From the NCBI GenBank assembly GCA_002305805.1, contig DBQY01000017.1, positions 5,487-69,486 on the forward strand: a stretch of 64,000 nt of DNA, in the 5' to 3' direction. Positions within the stretch are counted from its first letter, which is position 1, and the number at the start of each line of letters is the position of its first letter. Positions 1 to 7,781 of this stretch are shown here, in pieces. The DNA is from Atopobium sp. UBA1382 (lineage in GTDB: Bacteria; Actinomycetota; Coriobacteriia; Coriobacteriales; Atopobiaceae). The notes beneath the pieces were generated by a model that did no database searches, was not told the DNA's origin, and saw only the letters and a list, made by a program, of their open reading frames with translations. A program made the position numbers and the translations under genes.

Positions 1-149
1 AGGTGCCAGCCGCCGCAGTACGGGCACTCGTAGACGAAAATCTTGGGCGCGTCCTTGCGGCGCGAGCTGCGCTCCGCCGCCTTTTTGGCGTCCACACGCG
101 TGTCGTAGCGCTTCTTGCGCCCGCACGCCCTGAACTCTCGCTCGTCCAT
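1..149 (-). CDS. Small Cys-containing protein, C-terminus beyond the window edge
   Basis: Read leftwards from ATG at 149, the frame stays open to the window edge and encodes about 49 residues. It starts MDEREFRACGRKKRYDTR, has a strongly basic middle (KKAAERSSRRKDAPK) and reaches CPYCGGWHL, which looks like one half of a zinc ribbon. A good ribosome site (GGGAGG) lies about five bases upstream of the ATG. The gene diverges from the sigma factor at 220. The function is not recognisable from this fragment; small basic zinc-ribbon proteins of this kind are common as uncharacterised actinobacterial ORFs. Confidence 0.6.
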   Translation of the reverse strand, partial: MDEREFRACGRKKRYDTRVDAKKAAERSSRRKDAPKIFVYECPYCGGWH

Positions 150-219
150 CGCGCCTCCCGTCTCCTCTGGGGAACATTATGCGACGCTGGCGCATGTAAG
201 GGACAGGGAGGTGAGGGGC

Positions 220-783
220 ATGACTGACAAGAGCATCAGGCGCACCGAGAAGTTCATGCGGCACGCGATGGCCGCGCACGGCGGCTCGGTCTACCTCGTG
301 GCCCTCGCGCAGACGCGCTCGGAGGCCGATGCCCAGGACGTGGCCCAGGACGTTTTCTGCCGCCTGCTCACGGATGACACCGCGTTCACGAGCGACGAGC
401 ACCTGCGCGCCTGGCTTCTGCGCGTGACCGTCAACCGCTGCCGCGAGCTCTGGCGCACGCCGTGGCGGCGCCGCATGGAGAGCGCGGAGGAGCTCGCCCA
501 GCTGCCGGCGCCGGACGCGCCCGTGGAGGATGAGGCCCTCGAGGAGCTGCGCGCCGACTCGGTCTGGCAGGCGCTCCAGTCTCTACCCGAGAAGCTCCGT
601 GTGGTGGCGCTGCTCCACTACGTAGAGGAGTACACGACCAGGGAGATCGCCCGCATCGTGGGCAGCCCGCCGGCAACGGTGCGCACGCGCCTGCACCGGG
701 CGCGCAAGCAAATGAGAGAGACGCTCGAGTCCCCCGCGAGCCCCGCAGCAGAGGAGGAGAACTATGGACAGGCACACGCTTGA
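220..783 (+). CDS. ECF-family RNA polymerase sigma factor
   Basis: The 187-residue protein has the two-domain plan of sigma-70 group 4 factors. Region 2 (about residues 15-85) includes QDVAQDVFCRLL and a WLLRVTVNRCREL helix. Region 4 (about 120-170) carries SLPEKLRVVALLHYVEEYT followed by the helix-turn-helix TREIARIVGSPPATVRTRL and the basic tail RARKQM. ATG at 220 is preferred over the upstream in-frame start at 115 because GGGAGGTGAGG lies just before it and the family begins near the conserved core. The last 20 bases overlap the next gene, so the two are translationally coupled. That gene encodes an envelope protein and is the likely partner or anti-sigma factor. Confidence 0.88.
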   Translation: MTDKSIRRTEKFMRHAMAAHGGSVYLVALAQTRSEADAQDVAQDVFCRLLTDDTAFTSDEHLRAWLLRVTVNRCRELWRTPWRRRMESAEELAQLPAPDAPVEDEALEELRADSVWQALQSLPEKLRVVALLHYVEEYTTREIARIVGSPPATVRTRLHRARKQMRETLESPASPAAEEENYGQAHA

Positions 784-1798
784 GCAGTTCCGCACGCGGG
801 CACGCAAGGTAACGCTGCCCGAGGACGTGCGCGAGTCCATACTGGACGAGATCAGGGTCGAGAAGGGCGAGCGCGCCCGCGGCCCGCGCAGGCCGCACCG
901 CGAACAACGGGGCGTCACGCGGCGGACCTTTGTGCGCGCGGGAGCTGTAGCGGCCGGCGGCGTCGCCGCGTTTCTCGGCGCGAACGCCCTGATGAACCAT
1001 GCCGCCGGCAAGAGGGGCAACTGGTTCGCGCTCACCGCCTACGCCGAGGGCACCGAGGAGCCGGACGGCTCGCGCCTGGCGCTCGGCGAGACATTTGGCG
1101 GGCACATCGGCTGGTCCGGCGGCGTGGACCCCGCAACGAACGGCAACGACCTGATCATGGCGAGCACCGAGCTCAACCTCTCGTGCACGGGTGACAACGT
1201 GGGCACCCTCACGTACCGACTCGAGGGCGACAGCGTCGGCACCGACGTGGACGTCTACTCCAAGCCCGGAATCTGGATCTTCCAGTCAGACCACGAGGGC
1301 AGCGGTCCCGTGGCAAGCTTCACCGTTGACTACGATAGCCAGGACACCCAGAGCCTCCAGGCCCTCCTCACCGGGCGGGCGGCCTACTACGCCGTCTACG
1401 CCAACATTCCCGTTCCGGACGACCTCGTGCCCGTCTTTCTGGAGCTGCAGGAGATCGGCGAGGCTCAGATAGAGCGCTCGGAGGGCAGCGAGACCATCAT
1501 CGAGACGGACGAGGAGCAACGGCGCGACGCGGAGCTGCGCAACCAGGCGAGCGTGCGCATCGCCGAGCTCTTTGCCGAGGAGCTCGCCAAGACCACGCTC
1601 GTGATGACGGCCGTGTTCAACGACGGCAGCGAGCAGACCAAGCGTTATTCGTTCTCCCCGCGCGAGGACTACACGCAGATCTATGCCGACTATCTGGAAG
1701 AGGACTGGGAGGCCTATCTCGCCGGCGACGACGCCCGCCGCTCCAAGCTCACGCAGAACCCGCCGAGCCTCTACCTGATCACGGAGACGGCAGGATAA
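764..1798 (+). CDS. Tat-anchored envelope protein, probable partner of the ECF sigma factor
   Basis: This 344-residue protein starts inside the sigma-factor gene behind GAGGAGGAG. A basic cytoplasmic N-terminus of about 60 residues is followed by TRRTFVRAGAVAAGGVAAFL, which combines a twin-arginine-like motif with a hydrophobic segment. The rest should lie outside the membrane. It is rich in acidic residues and strand-forming stretches, with no catalytic motif I recognise. Operon position and topology suggest a sigma-regulatory membrane protein, perhaps with a sensory exterior, but I cannot point to a named anti-sigma domain such as a zinc-binding HxxxCxxC. Alternatively it is simply the main target of the sigma factor. 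Confidence 0.7.
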   Translation: MDRHTLEQFRTRARKVTLPEDVRESILDEIRVEKGERARGPRRPHREQRGVTRRTFVRAGAVAAGGVAAFLGANALMNHAAGKRGNWFALTAYAEGTEEPDGSRLALGETFGGHIGWSGGVDPATNGNDLIMASTELNLSCTGDNVGTLTYRLEGDSVGTDVDVYSKPGIWIFQSDHEGSGPVASFTVDYDSQDTQSLQALLTGRAAYYAVYANIPVPDDLVPVFLELQEIGEAQIERSEGSETIIETDEEQRRDAELRNQASVRIAELFAEELAKTTLVMTAVFNDGSEQTKRYSFSPREDYTQIYADYLEEDWEAYLAGDDARRSKLTQNPPSLYLITETAG

Positions 1799-1804
1799 GA
1801 CGAG

Positions 1805-1845
1805 GCCGCCCCGACGTCCTTCTCACGAAGGAACGTCGGGGCGGC
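1805..1845. terminator. Long hairpin between convergent genes
   Basis: GCCGCCCCGACGT and its complement enclose CCTTC-TCAC-GAAGG with one bulged A, giving a stem of about 17 bp. It lies between the convergent sigma-partner and malic enzyme genes and probably ends transcription from both sides, although no long T run follows. Confidence 0.6.
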
Positions 1846-1847
1846 AA

Positions 1848-1878
1848 ATGATACGAAGGGACTGTCCCTTCATATCAT
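1848..1878. repeat. 31-bp palindrome, GATACGAAGGGAC family, copy 1
   Basis: Two 15-base arms (ATGATACGAAGGGAC and its near complement, one mismatch) flank a single T. It ends two bases before the TAA stop of the malic enzyme gene (1880-1882). A perfect copy lies at 47047-47077, next to the smpB stop. Confidence 0.85.
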
Positions 1879-1879
1879 T

Positions 1880-3058
1880 TTAGAGGCGGGCGACGCCGGA
1901 CTTGCGGGCGGCCTCGGCCACGGCGGCGGCCACAGCGGGCGCCACACGCTCGTCGAAGGCGCCGGGGATGATGTAGTCGGCGGCGCGGTGCTCGTCGTCC
2001 ACGAGACCGGCGATCGCGTAGGCGGCGGCCTCCATCATGTCGTCGTTGATGTCGGACGCGCGCACGTCGAGGGCGCCGCGGAAGATGCCCGGGAACGCGA
2101 GCACGTTGTTGATCTGGTTGGGGAAGTCGGAGCGGCCCGTGGCGGCCACGGCGGCGCCGGCGGCCAGCGCCTCGTCCGGCATGATCTCCGGCACGGGGTT
2201 CGCGCAGGCGAAGATGATCGGGTCCGCGGCCATCGTGCGGACCATGTCCTGGGTGAGCACGCCCGGGGCGGACACGCCCACGAAGACGTCGGCGCCCCTG
2301 ACGGCGTCGGCGAGGCTGCCCTTCACGCCCTCGCGGTTGGTCCACGTGGCGATCTCGGCCTTCTCGGGGTTGAGGCCAGCTCGGCCCTCGTAGATGGCGC
2401 CCGTACGGTCGCAGATGATGACGTCCTTGACGCCCATGCGCTGCATGAGCTTGGCGATGGAGATGCCCGCGGCGCCGGCGCCGGAGAAGACCACGCGCAC
2501 GTCGGAGAGCGCACGTCCCGTGAGGCGGCAGGCGTTGATGAGCGCGGCGCAGGTCACGACGGCGGTGCCGTGCTGGTCATCGTGGAAGACGGGGATGTCG
2601 CAGCACTCCTTGAGGCGGCGCTCGATCTCAAAGCAGCGCGGCGCGGAGATGTCCTCGAGGTTGATGCCGCCGAAGCTGCCGGCGATGAGCTCGACGGTGC
2701 GCACGATCTCGTCCACGTCCTTGGAGCGCACGCAGAGGGGGAACGCGTCCACGTCCGCGAAGGTCTTGAACAGGGCGCACTTGCCCTCCATGACGGGCAT
2801 GCCCGCCTCGGGGCCGATGTCGCCGAGGCCCAGCACCGCGGTGCCGTCCGTGACCACGGCCACGAGGTTGCCGCGGCGGGTGTAGGTGTAGGAGTCCTCC
2901 ACGTTCTCGGAGATCTTGAGGCACGGCTCGGCGACGCCCGGCGTGTAGGCCACGGCCAGCTCCTCCGGCGTGGTGATGGGGGCGCGGGTGATCACCTCGA
3001 TCTTGCCCTGCCACTCCCTGTGCTTGTCCAGCGCGTACTGCTTGGCGTCCTCGGCCAT
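1880..3058 (-). CDS. Malic enzyme, short bacterial form
   Basis: The 392-residue protein decarboxylates malate to pyruvate with reduction of NAD(P), linking C4 acids to pyruvate. The N-terminal catalytic domain shows TPGVAEPC, VVTDGTAVLGLGDIGP, EGKCALFKTFADVD and DDQHGTAVV (metal-binding acids). The C-terminal Rossmann domain has FSGAGAAGISIAKLM and the family signature SDFPNQINNVLAFPG. The length fits the roughly 390-410-residue single-domain family without the phosphotransacetylase extension. ATG at 3058 has TAGGAG upstream and begins MAEDAKQYALDKH; the longer upstream frame is not needed. Cofactor preference cannot be read from the sequence. A TAAACT -10-like hexamer lies at 3114-3119 on this strand. 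Confidence 0.93.
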   Translation of the reverse strand: MAEDAKQYALDKHREWQGKIEVITRAPITTPEELAVAYTPGVAEPCLKISENVEDSYTYTRRGNLVAVVTDGTAVLGLGDIGPEAGMPVMEGKCALFKTFADVDAFPLCVRSKDVDEIVRTVELIAGSFGGINLEDISAPRCFEIERRLKECCDIPVFHDDQHGTAVVTCAALINACRLTGRALSDVRVVFSGAGAAGISIAKLMQRMGVKDVIICDRTGAIYEGRAGLNPEKAEIATWTNREGVKGSLADAVRGADVFVGVSAPGVLTQDMVRTMAADPIIFACANPVPEIMPDEALAAGAAVAATGRSDFPNQINNVLAFPGIFRGALDVRASDINDDMMEAAAYAIAGLVDDEHRAADYIIPGAFDERVAPAVAAAVAEAARKSGVARL

Positions 3059-3209
3059 GGATGCTCCTATCTCGCGGGTCGGCTCTCGCCGGCCTCCTTT
3101 CACACCGCCCACTAGTTTAATCTCGCGTCGGCACGAGCGGAACGCGATTCTGGACTTTTGCCGTGCGCCGCCCACCGCATACCCATGCACGCACCCGCAC
3201 CGCTCGACG

Positions 3210-3215
3210 TATACT
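3210..3215 (+). promoter_or_regulatory. -10 element (TATACT) for galE
   Basis: TATACT lies 52 bases before the galE start in the 208-bp divergent spacer (3059-3266). No convincing -35 hexamer is visible at the usual distance. Apart from the malic enzyme promoter region I see nothing else in this spacer. Confidence 0.5.
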
Positions 3216-3266
3216 AAAAGGCGGCAGAAATCTAAGCCGGGGCTCGCCACGGGGAAAGGACCCATC

Positions 3267-4322
3267 ATGAGCAAGAAGATCGCACCTGCCGACACCTGTG
3301 TGCTCGTGACCGGAGGCGCCGGCTTCATCGGCAGCCACACCGTCGTCGAGCTTCTCCAAGACGGCTACCAGGTCGTCATCGTGGATGACCTCTCCAACGC
3401 CTCGGCCAAGGTCCTCGATCGCATCCGAACCATCGTCGGCGACGAGGCCGCCGCGCGCATGACCTTCTACGAGGCGGACGTCAACGACCGCGCCGCGCTC
3501 GCCAAGATCTTCGACGATCATCAGCCCGACCGCGTGATTCACTTCGCCGGCTACAAGGCCGTGGGTGAGTCCGTCCACAAGCCCGTCGAGTACTACAGCA
3601 ACAACATCGGCAATACGCTCACGCTGGTTGACGTCATGCGCGAGCACGGCTGCAAGTCCATCATCTTCTCCAGCTCGGCCACCGTCTACGGCGACCCGGA
3701 CTCCCTCCCCCTCACCGAGGAGAGCCCCAAGAAGCCGGCGACCAACCCCTACGGTTGGACCAAGTGGATGATCGAGCAGATTCTCACCGACCTCCACACG
3801 GCGGACCCGGAGTGGAACGTCGTGCTGCTGCGCTACTTCAACCCCATCGGCGCACACCCCTCGGGCCTCATGGGCGAGGATCCCAAGGGCATCCCCAACA
3901 ACCTCGTGCCCTACGTCGCGCAGACCGCCATCGGCAAGCGCGATGCCGTCCATGTCTTTGGCAACGACTATGACACGCCCGACGGCACCGGCGTGCGCGA
4001 CTACATCCACGTGGTCGACCTTGCATCCGGGCACGCCGCCGCGCTCGCCTGGATGAACGGCCGCGCCGGCGTCGAGGTCTTCAACCTCGGCACGGGCACA
4101 GGCACCTCGGTGCTGCAGATCATCGAGGCCTTCTCCAAGGCCTGCGGCCACGAGATCCCCTACGTCATCGAGCCGCGCCGCGCAGGTGACGTCACGGCCA
4201 ACTACGCCGACTGCTCCAAGGCCCGCGACCTCATGGGATGGGAGGCCAAGTTCGGCATCGAGGACATGTGCCGCGACTCTTGGAACTGGCAGTCCAACAA
4301 CCCCAACGGCTACGAGGGATAG
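3267..4322 (+). CDS. galE: UDP-glucose 4-epimerase
   Basis: The 351-residue extended short-chain dehydrogenase interconverts UDP-glucose and UDP-galactose using bound NAD. The nucleotide-binding GGAGFIGSH is near residue 20. The catalytic Tyr-x3-Lys is in NPYGWTKWM, preceded by FSSSATVYG. FNPIGAHPSG and GTGVRDYIHVVDLA are typical of GalE. ATG at 3267 follows GGGGAAAGGA; the longer upstream frame only covers the divergent promoter. It reads away from the malic enzyme gene, and the prenyl synthase gene starts 15 bases after its stop, so the two may be co-transcribed. It feeds surface glycan synthesis or the Leloir pathway. Confidence 0.95.
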   Translation: MSKKIAPADTCVLVTGGAGFIGSHTVVELLQDGYQVVIVDDLSNASAKVLDRIRTIVGDEAAARMTFYEADVNDRAALAKIFDDHQPDRVIHFAGYKAVGESVHKPVEYYSNNIGNTLTLVDVMREHGCKSIIFSSSATVYGDPDSLPLTEESPKKPATNPYGWTKWMIEQILTDLHTADPEWNVVLLRYFNPIGAHPSGLMGEDPKGIPNNLVPYVAQTAIGKRDAVHVFGNDYDTPDGTGVRDYIHVVDLASGHAAALAWMNGRAGVEVFNLGTGTGTSVLQIIEAFSKACGHEIPYVIEPRRAGDVTANYADCSKARDLMGWEAKFGIEDMCRDSWNWQSNNPNGYEG

Positions 4323-4337
4323 GCGGACGAGAAGAAC

Positions 4338-5381
4338 ATGGCAAGCCTCTTCGTCGACTATCTCGCACGGCGTCTTCCCCTCGTCGAGCAGGCACTCGCC
4401 GGCTCCGCGGGCGCCCCGCTCGCGGACGCCCCCGTGGCGAGTGACCTCGCCAACTACCTCTACGCCCCGCTCGGGCACTTCACCGCGAGCGGCGGCAAGC
4501 GCGTGCGCCCGGTCCTCGCGCTGCTCGGCGCCGAAGCGGTAGGCGGTCGGGCGGAGGACGCCCTCTCGTGTGCCGTCGCCGTCGAGCTCTTCCAGAGCGC
4601 GGCCCTCATCCACGACGACATCGCCGACAAAAGCGAGCTGCGCCGCGGCGAGCCGTGCCTGTATCGCACCGCGGGAGTCGGGCTGGCGACAAACGCGGGC
4701 GACCTCGCGCTCACCCGTGTCTTTGAGGTCATCCTCGATGACGAGAAGCTCGACGATGGCCGCAAGGCGCGCGTCCTCGCCGAGGTCGTCCGAATGGAGC
4801 GGCACACGCTCGAGGGACAGGCGCTCGACCTCGGCTGGGTCCGAGACGCGCGCTGGAACGTGACGCCCGAAGACTACACCTACATGGTCGACAGCAAGAC
4901 CGCGTGGTATACCGTTGCCAGCCCGCTTGCGCTGGGCGCGCTCGCGGCCGGCAGCTCCGACGAGACGGTGAAGGGTCTCGTGGAGGTCGGCCGGCTGGCG
5001 GGTCTCGCCTTCCAGATCCAGGACGACCTTCTCAACCTGGTGGGCAACGCCGAGGCGCAGGGCAAGGACTTCCGCTCTGACATCACCGAGGGCAAGCGGA
5101 CGCTCGCAGTGGTCTGGGCGCTCGCGCATCTGCCGGAAGAGGGGCGCAGCGAGCTCGTTGGGATTCTTGAGTCCCACACCACGGACGCGCGGAGCCTGGG
5201 GCGAGCGGTCGAGCTCATCGAGCGCGGCGGCGGCATCGAGCACTGTCGCGACCTCGCCCGGCACCACACCGAGAAGGCCAAGGAAGCCGCCCGTACGCTC
5301 GCGCAGGGCGGCCACGTCACGGTTGAGGCTCGCGACCTGCTCTGCTCTATGGCAGACTTCTTCGTGGAGCGCGCGAGCTAG
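4338..5381 (+). CDS. Polyprenyl diphosphate synthase (trans-isoprenyl synthase)
   Basis: The 347-residue enzyme condenses isopentenyl diphosphate onto an allylic primer. The first aspartate-rich motif appears as HDDIADKSELRRG (about residues 91-103) and the second as FQIQDDLLNLVG (about 232-243). GGKRVRPVL near the N-terminus is the substrate-binding GKR(L/V)RP motif. It may make the menaquinone side chain or undecaprenyl precursors; the residues before the first motif were not enough for me to judge chain length. The start lies just after galE behind CGAGAAGAAC, a weak ribosome site. The next gene starts 27 bases downstream. Confidence 0.88.
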   Translation: MASLFVDYLARRLPLVEQALAGSAGAPLADAPVASDLANYLYAPLGHFTASGGKRVRPVLALLGAEAVGGRAEDALSCAVAVELFQSAALIHDDIADKSELRRGEPCLYRTAGVGLATNAGDLALTRVFEVILDDEKLDDGRKARVLAEVVRMERHTLEGQALDLGWVRDARWNVTPEDYTYMVDSKTAWYTVASPLALGALAAGSSDETVKGLVEVGRLAGLAFQIQDDLLNLVGNAEAQGKDFRSDITEGKRTLAVVWALAHLPEEGRSELVGILESHTTDARSLGRAVELIERGGGIEHCRDLARHHTEKAKEAARTLAQGGHVTVEARDLLCSMADFFVERAS

Positions 5382-5408
5382 ACGCGCAGCCCACGGCTAG
5401 GAGAGACG

Positions 5409-6326
5409 ATGGAGACGATACACGAGGGAGCGACGGGCGCTGCCGTCGAGGACATCCAGGAGCGACTGACGTCGCTGGGCTACGCAATTGACCAGGAGGA
5501 GCGCGTCACGCGCACCTTTGGACACTCGACGGCGACGGCCGTCGCGCGCTTTCGTCTTGACCACGACCTCTCCCTTGGGGACGTCGTAGACGCGATGACG
5601 TGGTCCGTGCTGGTGGATGAGTGCTATCAGCTCGGCGACAGGACGCTGTACCTGAGGCTCCCCAATTTCCACGGCAACGACGTGCGTCAGCTCCAGGAGC
5701 GCCTCAACGTGCTGGGCTTCTCATGCGGCCCCGTCGACGGCACCTACGGCGTCCACACCGAGGCTGCCGTCAAGCTCTTCCAGGAGAGCATGGGCGCCCT
5801 CGCGGACGGCATGGCCTTCCAGGACACCTTTGACGCCATCGAGCGGCTGCGCCACGTCTGGGCTGGCAAGCCCGCAGACGGGCCACACCCCCAGGGCGCC
5901 ATGGGCTTTGCCCGCGCCGCCAGCGTGCTCGAAGACGCCGGCATCGCCATCACCGCAGACGACCCGATCTCCCGCAACGTGGCGGGGCGCATCTGGAACC
6001 TCGCCCATGCCACGGTGGACGACTGCTCCCTTGAGCTCGTCGACGGCCCGGAGGGTGCGAGTGGAGACGCGCGCGTCCTTATCGTCCTCTCGACCGAGCC
6101 CCTGCCGGACAACGTCGCCTCCGGCGTGGGGAGCCTCGTGCTCGACGACATGGATACACTGCCGCTGCGCCTTCGTACGACGATCCAGAGCTCCGAGACG
6201 CGCCCACGCACCGTCCGCATAGAGCTCCCCGTGGGCACGGGGGCATTCACGATGAGCGACGCGCAGACGTTTGCCGTGCTGCTCCTCGACGCCATCTGCG
6301 CCGCCTTTGACCACCTGGAGCTGTGA
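5409..6326 (+). CDS. Protein with two peptidoglycan-binding domains and an unknown C-terminus
   Basis: The 305-residue protein begins with two PG_binding_1-type three-helix repeats. The first (about 5-75) contains GAAVEDIQERLTSLGYAID; the second (about 85-150) contains GNDVRQLQERLNVLGF and GPVDGTYGVHTEAAVKLFQE. I see no signal peptide or transmembrane segment, which is odd for a wall-binding protein. The remaining 155 residues match no fold I recognise, although they resemble the region after the repeats in N-acetylmuramoyl-L-alanine amidases in size. It is close to the flanking genes (27 and 32 bases), so it probably belongs to a galE-prenyl synthase-this gene-AlbA_2 operon. Confidence 0.75.
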   Translation: METIHEGATGAAVEDIQERLTSLGYAIDQEERVTRTFGHSTATAVARFRLDHDLSLGDVVDAMTWSVLVDECYQLGDRTLYLRLPNFHGNDVRQLQERLNVLGFSCGPVDGTYGVHTEAAVKLFQESMGALADGMAFQDTFDAIERLRHVWAGKPADGPHPQGAMGFARAASVLEDAGIAITADDPISRNVAGRIWNLAHATVDDCSLELVDGPEGASGDARVLIVLSTEPLPDNVASGVGSLVLDDMDTLPLRLRTTIQSSETRPRTVRIELPVGTGAFTMSDAQTFAVLLLDAICAAFDHLEL

Positions 6327-6358
6327 GCCGGGAGTTCCCACGGTAGACGGGAGGAGCC

Positions 6359-7600
6359 ATGTTCAGCCCGTTCAAAGACGAGAATGGCACGCCCAAGGGC
6401 CTCGCTGACGTGACATGGGAGGACCTCTCCCAGCTCGCCGAGTATGACGAGGGCTTTGTCCTCGAGTTCAAGCGCGACTACACCCCGTCGGTCCAGCGCA
6501 AGATCCCCAAGATCATCGCCTCCTTTTCCAACTCCCGGGGAGGCTGGCTCCTGATTGGCATCTCTGACGAGGAGCACGCCGTCTGCCCGATCCCGCGCAG
6601 GCAGGCGGACTTCGGTCAGATCATCGGCGAGCTGTGCAGACGGCACATCTCGCCCGCCCCTCCCTTTGACGTGCGCTTCCTGGCCGACCCCACCGACGAT
6701 TCGCGCGGCGTGGTCATCGTGCGCGTTGACGAGGGCGGCTTCCCGCCCTACATCGCCGACGGCGTCGTCGAGATCCGCGAGGGCTCGACCTCCGGCCCTG
6801 CCACCGGCGCGGCGCTCGTGGAGCTCTACGGCAAGGCGACCGGGCGACGCCGGGAGATCGCAGAGTTCTGCAACAGGACGGTGTTCTATCCCGAGGAGGG
6901 TTCGGACGGACTTCCGCTCCCCCTCTTTGACCTCTATCTCTACCGCATGGCTCGCCCCGAGGACACACCGTCGCGCGAGGAGGTCGCACAGCACGTGGTC
7001 GCAATGCGCGAGGCCTTCTCCCAGCAGGACGCCACCTGTCACGTGAGCCACGCCCACGACTCGCTCATCCTCCGAACGGCCCTGCCCTCAGGCCCGAACG
7101 ACGCCCACTCCGCCATAGAGCTCTTCCCCGACGAGTCCATGAAGCTCACTGTCCCCGCCGTCCTTCTCGACGAGGGGGACCGCGCCCGCGCCGTCGCGCG
7201 CATGAGGGAGCTCGGACTCTTCTCCCACGCCGAGGGGCGCCTCATCAATGCCCGCGCGACGATGCGGCGCGTCTCCCGCATGGCCTCCCTGCTCGACCGC
7301 TACGTCCGCCGGCGGGATATCGCGTGGCAGGAGTACGCCGTCGCCTATGAGCTCGAGAACATGGCCGGCATCATCCTCTGGAGCGACACCGACGTCTATC
7401 AGGACTACATCGCCGAGAAGGGCGTGCTCTCGTGCGGCACAACGGACTGCCGAAGCCGCGTCCGCTATCTCGACGACGGGGCGCATGACTCGTTCCGCGC
7501 GCGCCAGTTTGCGGGGAGCCACTTCTTCGAGGCGTGCGGGCTCCCGCTCGGCTCGCCGGACCCGCAGGACAATGCCCTCGTGGACGCCCTGCTCCGGTGA
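6359..7600 (+). CDS. AlbA_2 (Schlafen-like) domain protein
   Basis: The 413-residue protein has an N-terminal AlbA_2 domain (about 20-150). The hallmark is a stretch ending LEFKRDYTPS followed by IPKIIASFSNSRGGWLLIGI, then GVVIVRVDEG and a terminal VEIREGSTS. The rest, about 260 residues, has no recognisable domain; LENMAGIILWSDTDVYQDYI and a Cys pair (CGTTDC) are visible near the C-terminus. AlbA_2 proteins are often called ATP-binding or transcriptional regulators, but the activity is not settled from sequence. ATG at 6359 follows GGGAGGAGCC. It is the last gene before the tRNA. Confidence 0.75.
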   Translation: MFSPFKDENGTPKGLADVTWEDLSQLAEYDEGFVLEFKRDYTPSVQRKIPKIIASFSNSRGGWLLIGISDEEHAVCPIPRRQADFGQIIGELCRRHISPAPPFDVRFLADPTDDSRGVVIVRVDEGGFPPYIADGVVEIREGSTSGPATGAALVELYGKATGRRREIAEFCNRTVFYPEEGSDGLPLPLFDLYLYRMARPEDTPSREEVAQHVVAMREAFSQQDATCHVSHAHDSLILRTALPSGPNDAHSAIELFPDESMKLTVPAVLLDEGDRARAVARMRELGLFSHAEGRLINARATMRRVSRMASLLDRYVRRRDIAWQEYAVAYELENMAGIILWSDTDVYQDYIAEKGVLSCGTTDCRSRVRYLDDGAHDSFRARQFAGSHFFEACGLPLGSPDPQDNALVDALLR

Positions 7601-7627
7601 CCGACCGCCCCACGCGCGCCTTCCTGT

Positions 7628-7633
7628 TACAAT
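7628..7633 (+). promoter_or_regulatory. -10 element (TACAAT) for tRNA-Gln
   Basis: TACAAT ends 14 bases before the mature tRNA 5' end, the expected distance for a short leader. No clear -35 is visible in the G+C-rich upstream DNA. Confidence 0.6.
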
Positions 7634-7647
7634 GTCCCCGGCGGCAC

Positions 7648-7722
7648 AGGGGTATCGTCCAATGGTTAGGACAGTGGTTTTTGGTGCCATTAATGTGGGT
7701 TCGAATCCTACTACCCCTGCCA
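7648..7722 (+). tRNA. tRNA-Gln (anticodon UUG)
   Basis: The acceptor AGGGGTA pairs with TACCCCT. The D stem is GTCC/GGAC, the anticodon stem is GTGGT/GCCAT around loop TTTTGGT (anticodon TTG), and the T arm is GTGGG-TTCGAAT-CCTAC. The discriminator is G and the 3' CCA is encoded. It has 75 bases and reads CAA codons. It lies between the AlbA_2 gene and glmU. Confidence 0.95.
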
Positions 7723-7781
7723 CCGCTGCCTCGCGCTATCATGTCTGTGTAAGGGACTCACGCGTCGCTTGGAGGCCGCAC

